NCBI GenBank assembly: GCA_035318785.1
Contig: DATHDZ010000093.1
Span: forward strand, 1-12,481
DNA length: 12,481 nt
Source of the DNA: CAIYRG01 sp035318785
GTDB lineage: Bacteria; Pseudomonadota; Alphaproteobacteria; Micropepsales; Micropepsaceae
Direction: 5' to 3'
Shown: positions 5,183 to 12,481 of the stretch, piece after piece
How the letters are laid out: each line of letters opens with the position of its first letter
Position numbering within the stretch: position 1 is the stretch's first letter
Notes under the pieces: model-generated
Seen by the model: only the letters and a program-made list of their open reading frames with translations
The model's database searches: none
What the model was told of the DNA's origin: nothing
Translations under genes and position numbers: made by a program

Positions 5183-7138
5183 GTGGCAATTCGCACAGGC
5201 AAAATGCAGGAATTCGGCGGAGCAACGGTCACAAACATGGGTGGTAATACGGCGAACGGGCAAGCCGGAGAAATGGCTGCCTCACGATCGGGGCAGAGCG
5301 TAGACTACATTCCGGGCGAGATTTCGGGCCAAAAGCCGGGAATGAGCCCCACCGATATCCAAGACCCGAATTATTTCCATAAGGTCGTCGATTGCCAGTG
5401 GGCCTGTCCTGCCCATACGCCCGTGCCCGAATATATCCGCCTCATCGCGGCCGGCCGGTATAGCGATGCCTATATGGTTAATTGGCAGTCCAACGTGTTT
5501 CCCGGCGTCCTGGGGCGCACATGCGACCGCCCTTGCGAACCTGCCTGCCGACGCGTGCGCGTCGAGGAAGGAGGCAAAGCGGCACAACCTGTCGCGATCT
5601 GCCGATTGAAGCGGGTGGCGGCCGATTACAAGGACGACATCCGCAGCCGGCTTCCCGTGGCCCCGGCACAGAAGAACGGCAGGCGCATCGCTCTCATCGG
5701 GGCCGGCCCGGCCTCCCTCACCGTGGCGAGGGATCTTCTCCCGCTGGGCTATCATTGCGTGCTGTACGACCAAGACGCCGCGGCGGGCGGCATGATGCGC
5801 ACGCAAATTCCAAAATTCCGGCTTCCGGAAGCCGTGCTCGACGAGGAAGTGGATTACATCCTCGGTCTGCAGCCAGAATTGCGCCTCGGCAACCGCATCG
5901 ATTCCATGAAGGCGCTTCTCGCCGAAGGCTACGATGCGATCTTTGTCGGGTGCGGCGCGCCGCGCGGGCGCGAGCTTGAAATCCCCGGCCGTCAGGAAGC
6001 CACCGCCAATATCCATATCGGCATCGATTGGCTTTCGAGCGTGTCCTTTGGACACACCGACAAAATCGGCAAGCGCGTGATCGTGCTCGGCGGGGGCAAC
6101 ACCGCGATGGATTGCTGCCGCACCTCGCGCAGGTTGGGCGGCGACGATGTGAAGGTTGTGGTGCGCTCGGGCTTTGAAGAAATGAAGGCGTCTCCTTGGG
6201 AAAAGGAGGACGCGATGCACGAAGGCATTCCGATCTTCAACTTCCTGGTGCCGAAGGAATTCACCCACGACAAGGGTCGTCTCACCGGCGTGCTGTTCGA
6301 AAAAGTCAAAGCGGAATACGACGCCAAGGGCCGGCGTTCACTGGTGCCGGCTGGAGAGCCCGACATCCACATGGAATGCGACGACGTGCTCGTCGCGGTG
6401 GGCCAGGAAAACGCATTCCCTTGGATCGAGAAGGACCTCGGCATCGAATTCGACCGCTGGGAAATGCCCAAGGTCAGTTCCACAACCATGCAGTCCTCGC
6501 ATCCGAAGGTTTTCTTCGGCGGCGATTCGGCCTTCGGACCCAAGAACATCATCTGGGCGGTTGCGCACGGACACGAAGCTGCCGTCTCGATCGATCTCTT
6601 ATGCAGCGGCGATGATGTGCAGCATCGCCCGCCCCCGCTGGTCAATCTCATGAGCCAGAAGATGGGGATTCATGAGTGGAGCTACGACAACGATATTTCG
6701 CTGGATAAACGCTACAAGGTCCCGCACGCTCCGCCGGAAGTGACGCTGAAGAACGTCAAGATCGAAGTCGAACTCGGTTTCGACGTGAAGCAGGCGTTCA
6801 TGGAGGCCGAGCGCTGCCTGAACTGCGATGTGCAGACCGTGTTCGAAGGACCCAAATGCATCGAGTGCGATGCCTGCGTCGATATCTGCCCGATGGACTG
6901 CATCACCTTCACCGAGAACGGCCCCGAAGCCGAGTTGCGACAGCGGCTGACCGCTCCGTCATCCCATCCCGAGACGCAGGATCTCTATGTCTCCGAAGCG
7001 TTGAAAACGGGACGGATCATGGCAAAGGACGAGGACCTTTGCCTCCATTGCGGATTGTGCGCGGAACGTTGTCCCACCGGCGCTTGGGACATGCAGAAGT
7101 TTCTCTTCGACACGGCAAAGGCCGGTTGCCATGTCTAA
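5183..7138 (+). CDS. NAD(P)H/ferredoxin flavoprotein subunit of 2-oxoacid oxidoreductase (GltD/NfnB-like, KorC-type)
   Basis: A 651-aa iron-sulfur flavoprotein. Numbering is from GTG 5183. The N-terminal GltD-type Fe-S domain has cysteines at 71, 75, 114, 118 and 122 (CQWAC...GRTCDRPCEPAC). The FAD dinucleotide fold starts at GAGPAS (173-178). A second nucleotide fold with GGGNTAMD (303-310) should bind NAD(P)H, and GGD (446-448) closes the flavin site. The C-terminus adds two 4Fe-4S motifs: CIECDACVDIC (559-569) and CLHCGLCAERC (620-630). Unlike plain GltD (about 480 aa), it carries its own ferredoxin module, so it could pass electrons from the KorAB clusters to NAD(P)+ or the reverse. It overlaps the next gene by 8 nt. 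The start is unclear: GTG 5183, ATG 5204, ATG 5237 and ATG 5273 are in frame and none has a good Shine-Dalgarno. Confidence 0.88.
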   Translation: MAIRTGKMQEFGGATVTNMGGNTANGQAGEMAASRSGQSVDYIPGEISGQKPGMSPTDIQDPNYFHKVVDCQWACPAHTPVPEYIRLIAAGRYSDAYMVNWQSNVFPGVLGRTCDRPCEPACRRVRVEEGGKAAQPVAICRLKRVAADYKDDIRSRLPVAPAQKNGRRIALIGAGPASLTVARDLLPLGYHCVLYDQDAAAGGMMRTQIPKFRLPEAVLDEEVDYILGLQPELRLGNRIDSMKALLAEGYDAIFVGCGAPRGRELEIPGRQEATANIHIGIDWLSSVSFGHTDKIGKRVIVLGGGNTAMDCCRTSRRLGGDDVKVVVRSGFEEMKASPWEKEDAMHEGIPIFNFLVPKEFTHDKGRLTGVLFEKVKAEYDAKGRRSLVPAGEPDIHMECDDVLVAVGQENAFPWIEKDLGIEFDRWEMPKVSSTTMQSSHPKVFFGGDSAFGPKNIIWAVAHGHEAAVSIDLLCSGDDVQHRPPPLVNLMSQKMGIHEWSYDNDISLDKRYKVPHAPPEVTLKNVKIEVELGFDVKQAFMEAERCLNCDVQTVFEGPKCIECDACVDICPMDCITFTENGPEAELRQRLTAPSSHPETQDLYVSEALKTGRIMAKDEDLCLHCGLCAERCPTGAWDMQKFLFDTAKAGCHV

Positions 7139-8960
7139 GCCGATCAAGGCCACAAACGACTTCGTCGTCAAATTCGCCAATGTGAACGGCTCCGGCTCGG
7201 CTTCGGCGAACGAATTGTTCGCGCGTTCCATTCTTCGGATGGGCGTGCCGGTCGCGACGCGCAATATTTTCCCGTCGAACATCCAGGGCCTGCCCACGTG
7301 GTTCGAGGTTCGCGTTTCCGGCAAAGGTTGGGTCGGGCGGCGCGGCGGCTGCGACCTGATGGTGGCGATGAACCCGCAGACCTGGGACAAGGACGTCGCC
7401 TCCCTCGATGCGGGCGGCTACCTGTTCTACGACTCCTCCAAGCCGATGCCGGAATCGAAGTTTCGCGCCGACATCCATGTCATCGGGATGCCGCTGACAG
7501 AAATCTGCAACCGCACCTACAAGGACCCAAGGCAGCGTCAGCTTTTCAAGAACATCATATATGTCGGCGCGCTGTCGGCCATTCTCGATATCGATTTGGT
7601 CGTGGTGGAAAAGCTGATCAGCGACCAATACGGCGCCAAGCAACAGCTTCTCGAGTCCAACATCCAGGCCGTTCGCATGGGCCACACCTATGCGAGGGAG
7701 AATCTCGCCGGTATCTGTGCGCTGAAGGTGGCAAAATCGGACGCGGTCGGGAACCGCATCTTCATCAACGGCAATGACGCAGCGGCTTTGGGTTGCGTCT
7801 TTGGCGGCGCCACCGTCGCGGCGTGGTATCCGATCACGCCTTCGACCTCGCTGGCCGAGGCCTTTATGAAATATTGCCGGAAATTGCGGGTCGATCCGGA
7901 AACCAAGAAGAACAAATTCGCCATCATCCAAGCCGAGGACGAAATCTCCGCCATCGGCGCGGTAATAGGTGCCAGCTGGAATGGCGCGCGGGCCTTCACC
8001 GCCACCTCGGGACCCGGCATCTCGCTGATGCAGGAATTCCTCGGCCTGGCGTATTTCGCGGAAGTTCCGGCGGTCATCTTCGACGTCCAGCGCGGCGGAC
8101 CCTCTACCGGCATGCCGACGCGCACCCAACAGGCGGACATCCTTTTATGCGCCTATGCCAGCCACGGCGACACGAAGCATGTGCTCCTGTTTCCGGAAGA
8201 TCCGCACGAATTGTTCGAGATGGCGGCACAGTCGTTGGACCTTGCCGAACGGCTGCAGACGCCGATTTTCGTGATGGAAGACCTCGACATCGGCATGAAC
8301 GATTGGCTGTGCCCGCCGCTCGCCTGGGACGATTCGCGCCGTTATGACCGCGGCAAGGTGATGAGCGCCGAGGACCTCGAGGCCGGCAAGACCTTCGGCC
8401 GATATCTCGACGTCGATGGCGACGCCATTCCGTACCGCACGCTTCCCGGCGTCCATCCGACCAAGGGCGCCTATTTCACCCGCGGCACCTCGCGCGACCG
8501 CTTCGCCAAATACAGCGAAGAGGGTTCGGTCTATGCCGACAACATGCAACGGCTGGTGCGGAAATTCGAAACCGCCAAGTCTATGGTGCCCGCACCCGTA
8601 AAGCGCAAAGCGCGCGAAACTGCGCGGTATGGCGTGATTTATTTCGGCTCCACCTCGGCCGCCATGAGCGAAGCCCTGGTTGCCCTGGAGACCCAAGGAC
8701 TGCATCTCGACACTTTGCGGCTTCGCGCCTTTCCCTTCTCGGACGAGGTCGTGGATTTCATCAATGCCCATGATCAGGTCTTCGTCGTCGAACAGAACCG
8801 CGATGCGCAGATGCGGATGCTGCTCGTCAATGAATGTGCTACCGACCCTGCCCGGTTCATCTCCGTTCTGCACTATGACGGCACCCCGATCACGGCGCGG
8901 TTCATTACCGCGGCGATCGCCGAGCGTCTGCAGATGAAAGCCAAAGAGGCGGCCGAATGA
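7131..8960 (+). CDS. korA: 2-oxoacid:acceptor oxidoreductase, fused gamma-alpha subunit (KorA type)
   Basis: A 609-aa subunit that, with the beta subunit encoded next, oxidatively decarboxylates a 2-oxoacid (probably 2-oxoglutarate) to acyl-CoA. The gamma domain lies at the N-terminus (about 10-195, with NGSGSASANELFARSILRMG). The alpha domain follows, with YPITPSTS (233-240) and QRGGPSTGMPTRTQQ (320-334), which are hallmarks of KorA-type proteins, and a transketolase C-like domain (about 490-600). The gamma-alpha order and length are normal for the family. Substrate cannot be fixed from sequence; 2-oxoglutarate is favoured by overall resemblance to KorA rather than to indolepyruvate or pyruvate enzymes. 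It starts inside the end of the upstream flavoprotein gene (8-nt overlap), has AAAGG at 7117-7121, and overlaps korB as ATGA. Confidence 0.9.
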   Translation: MSKPIKATNDFVVKFANVNGSGSASANELFARSILRMGVPVATRNIFPSNIQGLPTWFEVRVSGKGWVGRRGGCDLMVAMNPQTWDKDVASLDAGGYLFYDSSKPMPESKFRADIHVIGMPLTEICNRTYKDPRQRQLFKNIIYVGALSAILDIDLVVVEKLISDQYGAKQQLLESNIQAVRMGHTYARENLAGICALKVAKSDAVGNRIFINGNDAAALGCVFGGATVAAWYPITPSTSLAEAFMKYCRKLRVDPETKKNKFAIIQAEDEISAIGAVIGASWNGARAFTATSGPGISLMQEFLGLAYFAEVPAVIFDVQRGGPSTGMPTRTQQADILLCAYASHGDTKHVLLFPEDPHELFEMAAQSLDLAERLQTPIFVMEDLDIGMNDWLCPPLAWDDSRRYDRGKVMSAEDLEAGKTFGRYLDVDGDAIPYRTLPGVHPTKGAYFTRGTSRDRFAKYSEEGSVYADNMQRLVRKFETAKSMVPAPVKRKARETARYGVIYFGSTSAAMSEALVALETQGLHLDTLRLRAFPFSDEVVDFINAHDQVFVVEQNRDAQMRMLLVNECATDPARFISVLHYDGTPITARFITAAIAERLQMKAKEAAE

Positions 8961-10012
8961 CCTATCTCGCAAAACCGAAATTTCATCATCCCGCGCTGCC
9001 CAAGAACACGCTTGGCTTTACGCACCGCGACTATGAGGGCTCCATTTCGACGCTTTGCGCGGGCTGCGGCCATGATTCCATCAGCGCCGCCATCATCCAG
9101 GCCTGTTTCGAATTGAACATCGAGCCGCATCGCTTGGCGAAGCTTTCTGGCATCGGCTGCTCATCCAAGACGCCCGACTATTTCCTCGGCCAGAGCCACG
9201 GCTTCAATTCCGTCCACGGCCGCATGCCTTCCGTGCTCACCGGCGCCAATCTCGCCAACAAGGATCTGATCTATCTCGGCGTCTCGGGAGACGGCGATTC
9301 GGCCTCGATCGGGTTGGGCCAATTCGTGCATTGCGTGCGGCGCGGCGTGAACATGCTGTACATCACCGAAAATAACGGCGTGTATGGACTCACCAAGGGC
9401 CAGTTCTCTGCCACGGCCGATAAGGGCTCCAAGAGCAAGGCAGGCGGGGCGAACAATGATTCGCCACTCGATCTCGTGGGCCTCGCGCTCCTCATCGGCG
9501 CGACATTCGTGGCGCGCAGCTTTTCGGGCGACAAGAAGCAGGTCGTTCCGCTCATCATGGCCGGTTTGAGCCATCCCGGCCCAGCGTTCATCGACATCAT
9601 CAGCCCGTGCGTCGCATTCAACAACCACCCCGGCTCGACCAAGAGCTTCGATTTCGTCCGCGCCCATAACGAGGCGGTGAATCGACTCGACTTCATGGAT
9701 CCGCGTGAGCCGATCACGGTCGATTACGCGCCGGGGACAGTCAGCGACGTCACGCTGCATGACGGTTCGATGCTGCGTCTTGCCAAGCTCCACCCGGAAT
9801 ATGATCCGCATGACCGGATCGGCGCCATGACCTATATGCAGCAGCGCGCGGCAGCAGGCGAAGTTGTCACCGGGCTCATCTACATGGACCCCGTGGCTCG
9901 CGACATGCACGCCGCTCTCAACACGGTGGACGTACCGCTCAATCGCTTGACCGAGAAGGATCTGTGTCCCGGCTCGGCGGCACTGGAGAAGATCAACGCT
10001 TCCTTGCGCTGA
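8957..10012 (+). CDS. korB: 2-oxoacid:acceptor oxidoreductase beta subunit (KorB type, TPP and 4Fe-4S)
   Basis: A 351-aa catalytic partner of KorA that binds thiamine pyrophosphate and one 4Fe-4S cluster. Likely cluster ligands are C34 and C37 (LCAGCGH), C68 (GIGCSS) and C218 (ISPCVAFN), the same pattern as archaeal KorB-type subunits. The TPP/Mg motif is GDGDS (111-115) ending at ENNGVYGLTKGQ (138-149). C-terminal residues 280-351 are the usual extension. There is no ferredoxin domain in this subunit; the ferredoxin module is on the flavoprotein encoded first in the operon. The start ATG overlaps the korA stop by 4 nt and has AGAGG at 8945-8949, so translation is probably coupled. Confidence 0.92.
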   Translation: MTYLAKPKFHHPALPKNTLGFTHRDYEGSISTLCAGCGHDSISAAIIQACFELNIEPHRLAKLSGIGCSSKTPDYFLGQSHGFNSVHGRMPSVLTGANLANKDLIYLGVSGDGDSASIGLGQFVHCVRRGVNMLYITENNGVYGLTKGQFSATADKGSKSKAGGANNDSPLDLVGLALLIGATFVARSFSGDKKQVVPLIMAGLSHPGPAFIDIISPCVAFNNHPGSTKSFDFVRAHNEAVNRLDFMDPREPITVDYAPGTVSDVTLHDGSMLRLAKLHPEYDPHDRIGAMTYMQQRAAAGEVVTGLIYMDPVARDMHAALNTVDVPLNRLTEKDLCPGSAALEKINASLR

Positions 10013-10032
10013 CGCACTTGGCGGAGGATGCC

Positions 10033-10962
10033 GTGGCACGGATCATCTTCCTTAGCCCGTTCGCAACCACCGAGATCACCGGCGGCATCAAGACGGCCTA
10101 CCGTCAAGCGGAATTGCTCGTAGGGCTGGGCTTCGATGCCTGCGTTTACCAGCCCGACGGCGCGCCTTCCTGGTTCACCACGCAAGCCCGCGTGTTGACC
10201 GGACCTCACCTTGCCACTCGCCCCGGCGACATCCTGGTCTTCCCGGAGGTGCTCAACGGAATGCTTGCCGAGATGGTACATTTTCCGGTGAAGAAAGTGC
10301 TGTTCTGTCAGGCGCATTACTACACGCTGTTCAACCCCATTCCACCTCAGCGATATCGTGAGCTGGGCTTCGCAAAAGTGGGATGCCAGAGCGCGATTGC
10401 GAAGGGATTCTTGGAGCGCGTGCTGCACCTCGCCGATGTCGCGATCATTCCCTGTTACATTGACGCGGAGCTCTTCGTCCCGCGCGCCAAGACGATGCAG
10501 ATCGCGCTTATCCCACGCAAACTGCCGCGCGAAGCGGCGGCGATTCAAAGAATCTTCAGCCTCAAATATCCGCAATTTCAATCGATCCCCTGGGACATCG
10601 TCGAGAGCAAAACCGAACGCGAAACGGCGGATATCTTCGGCCGATCGGCGATCGTACTGTCCCTTCCTTTCCTGGAATCGTTCGGCCTTGTGCCGTTGGA
10701 AGCGATGGCGTCCGGCGCCATCGTGGCCGGTTTCCACGGTTATGGCGGCCAGGAATATGCGCGCCCCGACAATGGTTTCTGGTTTGCGCCCGATCATTTG
10801 GAGGAGGTCGCGGACGCGCTCGCGCGAATCGTCATCGGTCTGGAGCGGAAAGATCCGGGCTTGCTGAAAATGCGGGATGCCGGGCTTGCGACCGCGGCGC
10901 ATTACAGCAAAGAACGCACGCGTGCGGCGCTGCGCGCGTTTTACGGTGACTTGGTGAAGTGA
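10033..10962 (+). CDS. Glycosyltransferase, GT4-like
   Basis: A 309-aa GT-B-type glycosyltransferase; donor and acceptor are unknown. The N-terminal domain has the acceptor-side loop TGGIKTAYRQAELLVGLG (16-33). The C-terminal domain has the E-x7-E donor-binding motif ESFGLVPLE (215-223), followed by AMASGAIVAG and a GYGG loop, typical of GT family 4. It is shorter than usual family members (about 350-400 aa). There is no signal peptide or membrane helix, so it is probably cytoplasmic. GTG 10033 is chosen because GGAGG lies 5 nt upstream (10023-10027) and the protein then begins MARIIFLSPF, a proper first beta strand; the longer reading frame from 9964 runs through the korB end. It lies 20 bp after korB with no terminator, so it is likely transcribed with the kor genes, although a functional link is not evident. 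Confidence 0.82.
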   Translation: MARIIFLSPFATTEITGGIKTAYRQAELLVGLGFDACVYQPDGAPSWFTTQARVLTGPHLATRPGDILVFPEVLNGMLAEMVHFPVKKVLFCQAHYYTLFNPIPPQRYRELGFAKVGCQSAIAKGFLERVLHLADVAIIPCYIDAELFVPRAKTMQIALIPRKLPREAAAIQRIFSLKYPQFQSIPWDIVESKTERETADIFGRSAIVLSLPFLESFGLVPLEAMASGAIVAGFHGYGGQEYARPDNGFWFAPDHLEEVADALARIVIGLERKDPGLLKMRDAGLATAAHYSKERTRAALRAFYGDLVK

Positions 10963-11051
10963 CCCTTCGGCTGCGTCCGCGCAAAAAGGGCGAGTGCCGC
11001 GATGCGAGCGAGCGGTTTCGGCGGAAGCGGTCAGGCATAGTCATATACTGG

Positions 11052-11074
11052 CGGGCCTTTCCAAGCGAGGCCCG
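11052..11074. other. Small GC-rich hairpin in the gap before the esterase
   Basis: CGGGCCT (11052-11058) pairs with AGGCCCG (11068-11074) across a 9-nt loop. No T-tract follows, so it is a poor intrinsic terminator. It is the only structure seen in the 153-bp gap between the glycosyltransferase and the esterase. A TATACT hexamer at 11044-11049 could be a -10 box but has no matching -35. Confidence 0.35.
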
Positions 11075-11115
11075 GTCACTTACGAGTTCTCGAGAGCACA
11101 AACTGGAGCCCATCC

Positions 11116-12126
11116 ATGAAACGCGATCGCTACGCGCCCGCGGGCGCCGTGAAGCGAATGACACTCGAAAGCATCGTCCTCAAGGACAATTTCCTTGGCG
11201 ATCCAAACGAGCGGGTCATCGACGTTTACATTCCCGCGGGCCATGATGGACGTACCCTGCCGCTGCTGGTGGATCTTGTCGGTTTTACCGCGGGTGGTCC
11301 GGCGCACACCAATTGGCGGAATTTCACGGAAAACGTCCCCGAGCAGGCGGACCGCTTAATCGCAACAGGTGCGATGCCGCCATGTGTCATCGCGTTTCCC
11401 GATTGCTTCACACGCCTGGGCGGCAACCAATACATCAATAGCGCTGCCATCGGGCGCTGGGCAGATTTCCTCATCGAAGAAGCCGTTCCGTTCGTGGAGC
11501 ATGAATTGGGCTGCGGGGGAGCCGGACGGCGCGGCGTCTTCGGCAAAAGCTCTGGCGGCTACGGCGCCATGGTGCATGCGCTGCTCTATCCGCATTTCTG
11601 GTCCGCTTCGGCTTGTCACTCCGGCGACATGGGTTTTGAGCTGCTGCATTTCCTCGACATGCCGCGCACCCTGCGCGGCCTTGCGAAGGATGGCGGCGAC
11701 ATCGAGCGATGGCTCGACAATTTCTTCGCCAAGCCCAAGGTCAAGGATGACGACGTTCACGTGTTGATGATGCTTGCCATGTGCGCGACCTACGACCCCG
11801 ACTTGGACTCCTATATGGGGGTTAGACTCCCCGTCGACCCGATCACCTGCGAACTCATTGCCGACCGTTGGGCGAATTGGATGAAATGGGATCCGCTGAC
11901 TCTGGTCGAGACGCATCACGCGGGCCTAAAGGGTCTGAAGGCGCTCTTCATCGATTGCGGCGACGTCGACCAGTACAATCTGGTCTATGGCGCACGCCGC
12001 ATGAACCAGGCCCTCAAACGCAAAGGAGTTGTTCATATTTATGAAGAATTTCCTGACGATCACAGCGGGATCGACTACCGGATGGATCGCAGCCTCCCGG
12101 TGCTCGCCAAAGCCCTGACTGCGTAG
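11116..12126 (+). CDS. Alpha/beta-hydrolase, putative esterase (Esterase_D / S-formylglutathione hydrolase superfamily)
   Basis: A 336-aa predicted serine hydrolase; the physiological substrate is unknown. The nucleophile elbow is GKSSGG with S145 (G-x-S-x-G at 143-147). A candidate acid is D285 (IDCGDVDQYNL), and the catalytic histidine is H316 in DDHSGIDYR. The early strand YIPAG...LPLLVDLVG and the oxyanion region are as in the Esterase_D superfamily. At 336 aa it is longer than S-formylglutathione hydrolases (about 280 aa); the extra length is mainly an insert around 175-260, rich in charged and Met residues, that may be a cap. There is no signal peptide, so it is probably cytoplasmic. 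The start has GGAG at 11105-11108, 7 nt upstream. It lies 153 bp after the glycosyltransferase and could have its own promoter. It is not adjacent to formaldehyde dehydrogenase genes in this window, so a formaldehyde role is unsupported. Confidence 0.82.
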   Translation: MKRDRYAPAGAVKRMTLESIVLKDNFLGDPNERVIDVYIPAGHDGRTLPLLVDLVGFTAGGPAHTNWRNFTENVPEQADRLIATGAMPPCVIAFPDCFTRLGGNQYINSAAIGRWADFLIEEAVPFVEHELGCGGAGRRGVFGKSSGGYGAMVHALLYPHFWSASACHSGDMGFELLHFLDMPRTLRGLAKDGGDIERWLDNFFAKPKVKDDDVHVLMMLAMCATYDPDLDSYMGVRLPVDPITCELIADRWANWMKWDPLTLVETHHAGLKGLKALFIDCGDVDQYNLVYGARRMNQALKRKGVVHIYEEFPDDHSGIDYRMDRSLPVLAKALTA

Positions 12127-12145
12127 GTGGAATTCAAACGCCAGC

Positions 12146-12171
12146 TTCAGGCTTGTTTAACAAGTTCTGAA
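12146..12171. promoter_or_regulatory. Dyad symmetry upstream of the cupredoxin-like gene
   Basis: The inner CTTGTT-T-AACAAG (12152-12164) is a perfect 6-bp dyad, flanked by TTCAG (12146-12150) and its complement CTGAA (12167-12171). It lies 20 nt after the esterase stop and 35 nt before the next ATG. It could be an operator or a weak transcript-end hairpin; there is no T-tract. Confidence 0.4.
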
Positions 12172-12206
12172 AGGTTCAGTAACCAATCTCCCCTAGGTTA
12201 TTCCTT

Positions 12207-12481
12207 ATGGGGAGAAGGATTTTTCCGTGTGTCGGAGCGCTGCTGTTCGCTGTTTGCGGACCTGCGTCCGCCACGACATTCACCGTCGAGGTCAGCGACC
12301 AAGATGGCCGGCCGGTGGCGAATGCGGTTGTTGTCCTTGTACCGGATTCCAAAACATCCATGCCGGCGGGTGCGGCGCGTCTTGCGCCAGAGAAGACCAT
12401 CGATCAACGCGGCGAGACCTTCATCCCACTCGTCACCATCGTGCCGAAGGGCGGGCGCATCGTCTTTGCCAACAACGATCA
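12207..12481 (+). CDS. Secreted cupredoxin-like protein, 5' part (runs off the window)
   Basis: An open frame of 91 full codons that continues past the window edge. Residues 1-22 form a signal peptide (MGRRIF, hydrophobic core, PASA), so the product should be periplasmic or exported. After TTFTVEVSDQDGRPVANAVVVL, an Ig-like or carboxypeptidase-regulatory-like strand pair, comes IDQRGETFIPLVTIVPKGGRIVFANND, the typical entry to a cupredoxin fold of proteins often annotated as 'methylamine utilization protein' or plastocyanin-like. The copper ligands would lie beyond the edge, so copper binding cannot be judged. The ATG at 12207 has only a weak Shine-Dalgarno (AGG in CCCTAGG), but no other in-frame start would keep the signal peptide. 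Confidence 0.75.
   Translation, partial: MGRRIFPCVGALLFAVCGPASATTFTVEVSDQDGRPVANAVVVLVPDSKTSMPAGAARLAPEKTIDQRGETFIPLVTIVPKGGRIVFANND

Overview
The window looks like a chromosomal segment from a GC-rich alphaproteobacterium. The evidence is high GC in the coding regions, Shine-Dalgarno starts, overlapping ATGA gene junctions and alphaproteobacterial-looking EF-P and Kor proteins. Genus cannot be told from the sequence alone. I see no rRNA, tRNA, CRISPR array, insertion sequence or phage gene. It carries eleven supported coding regions, the last cut by the window edge.

Left block (31-3697), translation and EF-P modification. On the minus strand, efp (elongation factor P, modifiable lysine K34 present) is followed 29 bp later by rlmJ (23S rRNA adenine N6-methyltransferase). 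Divergent from efp, on the plus strand, lie epmA (EF-P beta-lysine ligase, a lysyl-tRNA synthetase paralogue without anticodon domain) and epmB (radical-SAM lysine 2,3-aminomutase), which overlap or abut. EpmB converts L-lysine to (R)-beta-lysine and EpmA attaches it to EF-P K34. Substrate, donor maker and ligase are therefore contiguous; the hydroxylase EpmC is not seen.

Middle block (3698-5019), two small exported proteins in tandem. Each has a signal peptide ending in ASA, then NWF, then a nearly identical GSAPNPTPADLR motif. The first (97 aa) ends in a low-complexity tail; the second (171 aa) carries a PRC-barrel-like domain. Each is followed by a strong intrinsic terminator.

Right-centre block (5020-10962), an oxidoreductase operon. 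The genes are a GltD/NfnB-like FAD, NAD(P) and ferredoxin-domain subunit (korC-like), a gamma-alpha fused 2-oxoacid:acceptor oxidoreductase subunit (KorA type) and a TPP/4Fe-4S beta subunit (KorB type). The junctions overlap by 8 and 4 nt. The set resembles the three-subunit 2-oxoglutarate:NADP+ oxidoreductase known from Azoarcus evansii. A GT4-like glycosyltransferase follows 20 bp later with its own strong Shine-Dalgarno. The leader upstream of the first gene is unusually structured: a 13-bp-arm inverted repeat, a 10-bp palindrome, and two 18-bp direct repeats exactly 36 bp apart ending next to the first possible start codon.

Right end (10963-12481): an alpha/beta-hydrolase esterase of the S-formylglutathione hydrolase/Esterase_D superfamily, then a short intergenic region with a dyad, then the 5' part of a secreted cupredoxin-like protein that runs off the window.
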